Shown here piece after piece: positions 5,813-11,080 of a stretch of 11,080 nt of DNA. The position numbers were made by a program, and so were the translations under genes. Where the stretch lies: positions 1 to 11,080 of the forward strand of contig WFWF01000092.1 of the NCBI GenBank assembly GCA_015491275.1. The letters are read 5' to 3'. A model generated the notes under the pieces. The model saw only the letters and a list, made by a program, of their open reading frames with translations. It searched no databases and was not told the DNA's origin. Source of the stretch: Aquificales bacterium (GTDB lineage Bacteria > Aquificota > Aquificia > Aquificales > Aquificaceae). The first letter of the stretch is position 1. The number at the start of each line of letters is the position of its first letter.

Positions 5813-6654
5813 ATAACAACCTCTTTGTGGCGCGAAGCGTGGCATTGGATATTAACCGCCACGGGAAGTGATGCAATATGACAGGGGTAAAGCTCAACTT
5901 TAACATCAACCGCTGTAACCCTACCGCCGAAACCCATGGGTCCTAAGCCAAGCTTGTTAATGTCTTCCATGAGTTCCTCTTCCATTCTCCTTGCAATCTC
6001 ATTATTACTTCTTTCTCCTATCGGACGGAGCAGGGCTTTTTTTGAAAGGTATGCACAGTACTCAAAATTTCCGCCTATGCCTACACCTACGGTTAAAGGG
6101 GGACAGGCGTTGGGTCCCGCAAGTTTTACCGTTTCAAGTATAAATCTCTTTATACCTTCCCACCCGTCCGCAGGCTTTAGCATAGCGAGTCTTGATGTAT
6201 TCTCTGATCCCGCACCTTTGGGAGCGAAGTAAATCTTAATCTTATCGCCTTCCACTATCTCGTAGTGAATTACTGCGGGTGTATTGTCACCCGTATTTTT
6301 TCTTTCAAAAACTGGGTCCCATACCATTGAAGCCCTAAGGTAACCCTCCGTATAAGCCCTCCTTACACCCTCGTTTATGGCTTCTTCAAGGGATCCCCCG
6401 ACTATGTGAACATCCTGCCCTACTTCAACGAATACAACCGCAACGCCCGTATCCTGACAATACGGCATTTCTTCTTTGAGGGCAAGCTCCGCATTGGCTA
6501 TTATCTCTTTTAAAACCTCCTTTCCCAGAGGAGATTCTTCCTTTTTCAAGGCTTCCCTGTAAGCTACGAGGGCATCCTCAGGAAGGAAATAGTTTGCCTC
6601 TATAGCGATTTTTCTTACCGCCTCAATTATATCTTTAATGTGTACTTCTCTCAC
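5809..6654 (-). CDS. fumA: Class I [4Fe-4S] fumarate hydratase, alpha subunit
   Basis: This is the iron-sulfur subunit of two-subunit class I fumarases, which interconvert malate and fumarate; in reductive TCA organisms it works towards fumarate. The 281-residue product matches the N-terminal half of E. coli FumA and the TtdA/FumA-type alpha subunit. Cys66 (in YCQDTG), Cys184 (in NACPPLTVGVGIGG) and Cys271 (in NIQCHASRH) have the spacing of the three cluster ligands, and KGAGSEN at 146-152 is typical. L-tartrate dehydratase alpha is the main alternative; the neighbouring mdh and aconitase favour fumarase. The start is GTG at 6654, supported by GGAGG nine bases upstream, and overlaps the mdh 3' end by 20 bases. 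The beta subunit gene, needed for activity, is not next to it; the place where it could be expected holds the 44-codon membrane gene. Confidence 0.93.
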   Translation of the reverse strand: MREVHIKDIIEAVRKIAIEANYFLPEDALVAYREALKKEESPLGKEVLKEIIANAELALKEEMPYCQDTGVAVVFVEVGQDVHIVGGSLEEAINEGVRRAYTEGYLRASMVWDPVFERKNTGDNTPAVIHYEIVEGDKIKIYFAPKGAGSENTSRLAMLKPADGWEGIKRFILETVKLAGPNACPPLTVGVGIGGNFEYCAYLSKKALLRPIGERSNNEIARRMEEELMEDINKLGLGPMGFGGRVTAVDVKVELYPCHIASLPVAVNIQCHASRHKEVVI

Positions 6655-7639
6655 GCAATATATCCTCCACCATACCGATGGTCTTTCTCACGGATTCAAC
6701 CGACTCTTTCCACATCCTTTTTTCCTCTTCAATCATGGGTATTTTTATTATATCCTCAACTCCGTTAACTCCGAGTTTTACGGGCACTCCGACGCAGAAA
6801 CCGTCCACACCGTAGTAATTGCCCACCTCTCCGTCAAGGTAAACGGAACAGGGCAATATTCTTTTTGTATCAAGGATAATGGCTTCAAGCATGCTTACAA
6901 CGGAAAAGGCGGGAGCATGATAGGCGGATGTACCCATAAAATTAACTATCTCCCCACCGCCGAATCTCGTTCTGTTTATTATCTCTTCTATTTTATCAGC
7001 GGGTAATATGTCCTTTATGGGAATTCCTCCCACATTTGATAAGGATATAAGGGGAACCATTTCATTACCGTGTCCGCCTATAACATAGGCATTTACATCC
7101 TTGGGTGATACTTTGAGCTCGTCAACTATCAGTGCTTTAAATCTTGAGGAGTCAAGCACCCCCGCCATACCTATGACCCTTCTCTTGGGAAACCCGCTCA
7201 ATTTTAAAGCTACATAGGTCATTATGTCAACGGGGTTTGTTACCACTATAAGGATGGCTTCCGGTGCGTATTGTTTAATTTTTTCAATAATTACATGCAT
7301 TATATTTATATTTCTCTCAGCGAGGTCTTCCCTTGACATACCAGGTCTTCTGGGAAAACCCGCAGTTATAACCACTATATCCGATCCTTCAAGATTTTCA
7401 TAGCCGTTTCCGTCAGGTGTTACCGTGTACCCTTCCACATGTACATCACTGCCCATACCCGCCGCCATCTGTTTTATATCAAGGGCTTTTCCCTTTACCG
7501 GCTCAAATACTTTGCCATTAACTTCTCTCGGTATATCAAACATTCTTACATTGGCTATACCCTTCATTGAAAGGAGACTTGCAACATGTTCACCCACATT
7601 GCCAGCACCGACAACCGATACCGTTTTCCTTGATTCCAT
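6635..7639 (-). CDS. mdh: Malate dehydrogenase (LDH/MDH superfamily)
   Basis: The enzyme interconverts oxaloacetate and malate with NAD(H); in the reductive TCA cycle it reduces oxaloacetate. The 334-residue product has the Rossmann motif GAGNVG at 11-16 and Asp35 at the end of the second strand, which favours NAD over NADP. It also has the active-site loop GFPRRPGMSRED (94-105) with the arginines that select a dicarboxylate substrate, VTNPVD (133-138), DSSRF with Asp163 and Arg166, and the catalytic histidine His190 in GGHGNEM. The loop arginines favour malate over lactate dehydrogenase. A small extra stretch (about residues 38-50) follows strand 2 compared with short MDHs. The gene begins 10 bases after aconitase ends, and its AGGGGG ribosome site overlaps the aconitase stop codon, so translation is probably coupled. 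Confidence 0.94.
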   Translation of the reverse strand: MESRKTVSVVGAGNVGEHVASLLSMKGIANVRMFDIPREVNGKVFEPVKGKALDIKQMAAGMGSDVHVEGYTVTPDGNGYENLEGSDIVVITAGFPRRPGMSREDLAERNINIMHVIIEKIKQYAPEAILIVVTNPVDIMTYVALKLSGFPKRRVIGMAGVLDSSRFKALIVDELKVSPKDVNAYVIGGHGNEMVPLISLSNVGGIPIKDILPADKIEEIINRTRFGGGEIVNFMGTSAYHAPAFSVVSMLEAIILDTKRILPCSVYLDGEVGNYYGVDGFCVGVPVKLGVNGVEDIIKIPMIEEEKRMWKESVESVRKTIGMVEDILRERSTH

Positions 7640-7649
7640 GCAAAACCCC

Positions 7650-9614
7650 CTACTGTCTTGACTTTATCCAATTAAGCAGTCCGCCTGCCAGAAGTATCTC
7701 TCTTTGCCTCGGAGCAAGGTTATAGGTCAACCTTATCTCTTCACCTGTTGTTATATTTCTTATGATAATATCCCTTCCCTCTTTCAGAGCTTCAATAACA
7801 TTATCAATCCTTAGCTCATCGCCGAGTGAGAATTTTTGATAATCATTTTTATCTGTAAACTCCAATGGAATTATTCCGAAATTCACCAAATTTGTATGAT
7901 GTATCCTTGCAAAGGACTTTGCTATAACTACCCTAACACCAAGGAATCGGGGAGCAAGGGCTGCGTGTTCCCTTGAGGACCCTTGACCGTAATTTTCACC
8001 GCCTATGATAATTGATGCCTTTTTCTTCACATCCCTTATATTTTTAGCCCTTTCAACGAATTCAGGATCAACATAGTGATACACATATTCGGATATGGCG
8101 TATATGTTTGATCTCAGGGGTAAAATCTTTGCACCCGCTGGCATTATGTGATCAGTGGTTATGTTATCACCCACTATGAGGGCTACTTCACCCTCTATTG
8201 GGGAAGGCATGGGATCAAATTCGGGAAGAGGTTTTATATTAGGACCTCTGTATATTTCAACCTTTTCCGCTTCTTCTTCCGGCAGTGGCTCAATTATAGC
8301 TTCATCGCCGTAAGGAAACCTTTCGGGCATTTCAACCCTTATCCATTTTGCCCCGTTCCTTTCTGCAAATCTCCTCGGATCGGTAATTTCACCCGTTACT
8401 GCACTTGCAACACAGACTTCAGGGGATGCAAGATAAACCTTTGCATCCTTGGTACCCGATCTGCCCTCAAAGTTTCTGTTGAAGCTTCTGAGGGAAACAC
8501 CTCTGCTGGGAGGTGCGTAACCCATTCCTATACAAGGACCGCAGGCGGTTTCAAGTATCCTTGCGCCAGCTTTCAGGAAGTTAAGCAATGCACCGTTTTG
8601 TGTTATCAGCTCAAGGGCTTGCTTTGAGCCAGGTGCTACCGCAAAGACAACATCCGGATGAATCCGCTTTCCTTCAAGCATTGTGGCTGTTCTCATAAGA
8701 TCAACAAAGGAGGAGTTAGTACAAGATCCTATAACAACCTGATCTACCTTTATACCTTCTATCTCTTTTACCGGAACTACATTATCCGGAGAATGGGGCT
8801 GGGCTATAAGTGGTTCAAGCTCTGAAAGATTTATTTCAATAATCTCATCGTACTCCGCATCCGGATCCGGCATAAGTTCTATCCAATCTTTTTCCCTCCC
8901 TTGTGCTTTTAAATATTCCCTTGTAATTTCATCTGAAGGGAATATAGATGTTGTCGCTCCCAGCTCCGCACCCATATTGGTTATGGTAGCCCTCTCCGGA
9001 ACGGAGAGTTCTTTTATACCTTCTCCAAAATATTCAAAGATTTTACCCAAGCCACCTTTTACAGTAAGTCTGCGTAGAAGTTCAAGGATTATATCCTTGG
9101 CGGTAACCCAAGGGGGCATTTTACCCGTAAGCTTAACACCAACTATCTTCGGCATTTTTATGAAGAAGGGTTCGCCCGCCATTGCTGCTGCAACATCAAG
9201 ACCGCCAGCCCCTATGGCTATCATACCCACACCGCCACTTGTAGGAGTATGAGAGTCCGAACCTATAAGTGTCTTGCCGGGCACTGCAAATCTTTCAACA
9301 TGAACCTGATGACATATACCGTTACCTGGTTTTGAAAGATATATACCGTACCTTTTTGCAACGGACATAAGATACTTGTGATCATCTGGATTTCTAAAAT
9401 CCGTCTGAAGCATATTATGATCTATGTAACTTACGGAAAGTTCCGTTTTTACCCTTTTGACCCCCATAGCTTCAAATTGGAGGTAAGCCATGGTCCCCGT
9501 GGCATCCTGGGTCAGGGTTTGGTCTATCTTTATCCCTATTTCCTCTCCCGGTATAAGTTTGCCTTTAACAAGATGCTTCTCCAATATCTTGTAGGCAACA
9601 GTTCCCTTTGCCAT
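7650..9614 (-). CDS. acn: Aconitate hydratase, Aquifex type
   Basis: Aconitase isomerises citrate and isocitrate through cis-aconitate using a [4Fe-4S] cluster. The 654-residue product is shorter than AcnA/AcnB (about 850-900) and resembles the compact form known as the Aquifex-type aconitase. Domains 1-3 include GSDSHTPTSGG (118-128), the cluster cysteines C298 (GSCTNSSF), C358 and C361 (CGPCIGMG), and the swivel domain is fused at the C terminus (about 478-600: VGDNITTDHIMPAG, GSSREHAALAP, SFARIHHTNLVNFGIIPL). All these are aconitase hallmarks; the related isopropylmalate isomerase normally has its swivel domain as a separate small subunit. A strong AGGAGGT site lies five bases before the ATG. 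A TATAAT sequence sits just upstream in the 41-base gap after the LuxR-type gene, so it may have its own promoter while also being read from upstream. mdh follows after 10 bases. Confidence 0.96.
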   Translation of the reverse strand: MAKGTVAYKILEKHLVKGKLIPGEEIGIKIDQTLTQDATGTMAYLQFEAMGVKRVKTELSVSYIDHNMLQTDFRNPDDHKYLMSVAKRYGIYLSKPGNGICHQVHVERFAVPGKTLIGSDSHTPTSGGVGMIAIGAGGLDVAAAMAGEPFFIKMPKIVGVKLTGKMPPWVTAKDIILELLRRLTVKGGLGKIFEYFGEGIKELSVPERATITNMGAELGATTSIFPSDEITREYLKAQGREKDWIELMPDPDAEYDEIIEINLSELEPLIAQPHSPDNVVPVKEIEGIKVDQVVIGSCTNSSFVDLMRTATMLEGKRIHPDVVFAVAPGSKQALELITQNGALLNFLKAGARILETACGPCIGMGYAPPSRGVSLRSFNRNFEGRSGTKDAKVYLASPEVCVASAVTGEITDPRRFAERNGAKWIRVEMPERFPYGDEAIIEPLPEEEAEKVEIYRGPNIKPLPEFDPMPSPIEGEVALIVGDNITTDHIMPAGAKILPLRSNIYAISEYVYHYVDPEFVERAKNIRDVKKKASIIIGGENYGQGSSREHAALAPRFLGVRVVIAKSFARIHHTNLVNFGIIPLEFTDKNDYQKFSLGDELRIDNVIEALKEGRDIIIRNITTGEEIRLTYNLAPRQREILLAGGLLNWIKSRQ

Positions 9615-9655
9615 TTCTACCTCCTTCAGATTATAACTTCTTATTTTATAGACTT
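9615..9655 (-). promoter_or_regulatory. Possible internal promoter before the aconitase gene
   Basis: The 41-base gap contains a perfect TATAAT on the minus strand (9635-9630), followed by a short leader and the AGGAGGT ribosome site. At 16-18 bases upstream there is no good TTGACA match (about TAAAAG), so a factor-independent promoter would be weak or need an activator. It could allow the TCA genes to be transcribed separately from the LuxR-type gene. Confidence 0.35.
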
Positions 9656-10912
9656 TTACATCAGTTCGCTTAATTTTTCCATGAGCTCATCCTTTGATGA
9701 CACATTCTTTTTCTGATATATTCTCTGCAGATATGTTTTAACGGCGGATTCGGAAATCTTAAGTATCTCGGATATCTCCTTTATTGTTTTTCCTTCAACC
9801 GTTAGTCTCAATACATCCTTCTCCCTGCCCGAAAGTCCCATGCTGAATTTCTCAAAGGCTATTTTCTTCGGATCTGGGGATTCGGTGTTTTCAACAACAT
9901 AAACAACTTCCTGCCTTTGCTTTCTTAAAAATAGTGTGTATATGGCTATGAGACCCCCGCCCAAGAATATATTTCCTGCCATTACTATATACCTCATGTA
10001 CTGGTAGGCTAATATGGTAAGGGAGTAGCCGAGTACATGAGCAAGGAAAACGGTGCCAAATCCCAATCCGAAGGACTTTATAGGATTTGTGCTTTCCGAG
10101 AACAACCTTATAAGGTATAGATTCACAATACCGAAGGAAGTTTGAATAAGGTACATACTTAAATTAACCAGAAATCTGTTATCGGGATCAAAGAATGTAA
10201 AGGCTAAAATTCCGAAAACCACACCGATAACGAAACCGAAGTCAAGGTATTTTCTGAAGATATAAACGGAAAAGACTACTGCAGCGGTATAAAATATCTG
10301 TTCAGTTCCGAACAGATAAGCCTTCTCCCTGTATATAGGATGGATAGTGCCGTGGAATATACCGTAGACTATAAAGTACATAAACAGAATGGGAAGGTGT
10401 ATAAGAACATTCTTGGGTGTTTCGTCGGTAAAATTGTTTTTTGGTTCCACAAAGGAAAGGGGTATAAGTGAAAGACCTGCTATTATATACTTTATTGTTA
10501 AATCTACGGGGATGAAGATACCCAGGATAAAAAGCAGATTGCCGATAACCAATGCGTATGCACCGAGTTTAAGCGGATCCCGTGAGCTTGCAAATATAAA
10601 CCCCCCTTTAATGAATGGAAAGGCGGATAATGCGCCTATAACTATAAGGAATATCTCCTTGAAAGCGGGTATGAGGGGATAGGCTATAACACATGCGGAT
10701 ATAAGCATATTCATTGGAATGAAAAGTTTTTCAAATAGTTTCCTATTAATCAAAAAGGCTGTCATAAGGAGGGATACAAATATTGACGAGGAGAACAGAA
10801 TCAAGGGGATCTTGTGTTCTTTAAAGGGTATAAGTATTCCGTAAAGCATAAAGAAGAAAAGGGTGAAAATGGCAGGAGCAATGTATAAAGATCTTATCAA
10901 ATAAGCGGTCAT
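9656..10912 (-). CDS. Multi-pass membrane protein with C-terminal LuxR-type DNA-binding domain
   Basis: The 418-residue product has about ten to twelve hydrophobic helices between residues 10 and 330, with segments at about 10-30, 36-55, 64-81, 86-104, 117-136, 139-156, 168-187, 204-219, 224-241, 249-270, 281-303 and 308-329. It then has a charged linker (about 330-357) and a LuxR/GerE helix-turn-helix at 358-412: LSGREKDVLRLTVEGKTIKEI, then SESAVKTYLQRIYQKKNVSS. The HTH carries the family's LxxREkdVLrL start and the VKTyLxxIyxK recognition helix. This makes it a candidate membrane-tethered transcription factor; no receiver, PAS or autoinducer-binding domain is visible. The membrane part resembles the MFS-like domain fused to LuxR HTHs in some bacteria, but I cannot confirm the family. 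The ATG has only a weak GAG upstream and a TATAAA about 10 bases before it, so the mRNA may have a very short leader. The ligand and targets are unknown. Confidence 0.85.
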   Translation of the reverse strand: MTAYLIRSLYIAPAIFTLFFFMLYGILIPFKEHKIPLILFSSSIFVSLLMTAFLINRKLFEKLFIPMNMLISACVIAYPLIPAFKEIFLIVIGALSAFPFIKGGFIFASSRDPLKLGAYALVIGNLLFILGIFIPVDLTIKYIIAGLSLIPLSFVEPKNNFTDETPKNVLIHLPILFMYFIVYGIFHGTIHPIYREKAYLFGTEQIFYTAAVVFSVYIFRKYLDFGFVIGVVFGILAFTFFDPDNRFLVNLSMYLIQTSFGIVNLYLIRLFSESTNPIKSFGLGFGTVFLAHVLGYSLTILAYQYMRYIVMAGNIFLGGGLIAIYTLFLRKQRQEVVYVVENTESPDPKKIAFEKFSMGLSGREKDVLRLTVEGKTIKEISEILKISESAVKTYLQRIYQKKNVSSKDELMEKLSELM

Positions 10913-10921
10913 AACTCTAAT

Positions 10922-10927
10922 TTTATA
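10922..10927 (-). promoter_or_regulatory. Candidate -10 element of the LuxR-type gene
   Basis: The minus strand reads TATAAAAT about 10 bases before the ATG at 10912, which would place the transcript start within a few bases of the start codon. The sequence at the -35 distance (TGTAGT) is a poor match. A perfect TTGACA occurs further upstream (10972-10967) but has no good -10 at 16-18 bases. Confidence 0.3.
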
Positions 10928-10960
10928 GCAAGGTCTACAAAAAGACTACATAAATTTTCA

Positions 10961-10973
10961 TGTCAAGATGACA
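10961..10973. promoter_or_regulatory. TGTCA-N3-TGACA inverted repeat, possible operator
   Basis: A perfect inverted repeat, TGTCA AGA TGACA, lies about 50 bases upstream of the LuxR-type start codon and contains a TTGACA on the minus strand. The size and position suit a binding site for a dimeric regulator, possibly the LuxR-type protein itself. It does not match the FNR or CRP consensus. The regulator is unknown. Confidence 0.35.
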
Positions 10974-11049
10974 AATAAGCGACTTTACAGCGCCAATATT
11001 TAGGAATAGGATAAATAAAAACAAGGTTGGAAATGCAGGAGGACCCAGA

Positions 11050-11077
11050 GGGGGGTAGAGGGAAGAGGGGAGGGGGG
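11050..11077 (+). repeat. G-rich tract with four G runs (G-quadruplex motif or contig-end artefact)
   Basis: Four G runs of 6, 3, 4 and 6 bases are separated by loops of 4, 4 and 1 bases (TAGA, AAGA, A), fitting the usual G-quadruplex search pattern. They follow a purine-rich stretch from about 11018. Nothing else in the window has this composition, and it lies at the extreme right edge. A frame from the ATG at 11033 is open to the end but is dominated by Gly and Arg and is probably not coding. Confidence 0.6.
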
Positions 11078-11080
11078 CAC

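Noticed and set aside
5703..5909. Minus-strand frame of 68 codons ending just before infC
   Set aside because: Most of it overlaps fumarase alpha in another frame and its composition is not protein-like; the 44-codon frame at 5678-5812 explains the spacer better.
8148..8627. Open frame of 159 codons on the plus strand
   Set aside because: It lies fully antisense to well-supported aconitase coding sequence, has a cysteine- and aromatic-rich unnatural composition and no ribosome site.
11033..11080. Start of a further gene at the right edge
   Set aside because: The frame from ATG is open but consists of Gly, Arg, Glu and Lys repeats from the G-rich tract, with only a poor AAGG upstream.

Overview
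The window looks like chromosomal DNA of a thermophilic, autotrophic bacterium of the Aquificota, most likely the Aquificaceae (Hydrogenobacter/Thermocrinis/Aquifex side). The grounds are: an aconitase of the 'Aquifex type', next to malate dehydrogenase and the alpha subunit of a class I fumarase; a SecA with a large insertion in its first nucleotide-binding domain; a chromosomal RusA resolvase; protein sequences rich in Lys/Glu; heavy use of ATA and AGA/AGG codons; and very tight gene packing. Family level is an inference; the genus cannot be fixed from sequence alone.

Left part (1-3298): the end of a Sua5/YciO/YrdC (tRNA t6A) gene runs rightward into the 3' end of secA, which runs leftward. 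The two genes overlap by 17 bases, and weak terminator-like hairpins lie inside each other's coding ends. Middle part (3299-4313): a 176-base divergent spacer is followed by a rightward pair, a DUF4149/TMEM205-like membrane protein and a RusA-type Holliday junction resolvase, joined by an ATGA overlap. A short spacer, possibly with a coding remnant, separates them from the next group.

Right part (4314-10912): seven closely packed leftward genes. In transcription order they are a multi-pass membrane protein with a C-terminal LuxR-type DNA-binding domain, aconitase, malate dehydrogenase, fumarase alpha, a previously uncalled 44-codon membrane microprotein gene (5678-5812), translation initiation factor IF-3, and tRNA pseudouridine synthase TruB. 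Gaps are 41, 10, -20, -4, -25 and 3 bases, so the last six at least are probably one operon. The three enzymes catalyse steps of the TCA cycle, which Aquificaceae run reductively to fix CO2: oxaloacetate to malate, malate to fumarate, and citrate to isocitrate. IF-3 and TruB belong to translation, so the layout joins central carbon fixation to the translation apparatus. The membrane LuxR-type protein at the head of the group is a candidate local regulator.

The last 168 bases (10913-11080) hold the LuxR-type gene's upstream region, including a TGTCA-N3-TGACA inverted repeat. They end in a G-rich purine tract unlike everything else in the window; this is either a G-quadruplex-prone element or a contig-end artefact. 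No tRNA, rRNA, CRISPR array, insertion sequence or prophage structure was seen. The items most worth following up are the microprotein overlapping the infC start and the membrane-tethered LuxR-type protein heading the carbon-fixation operon.
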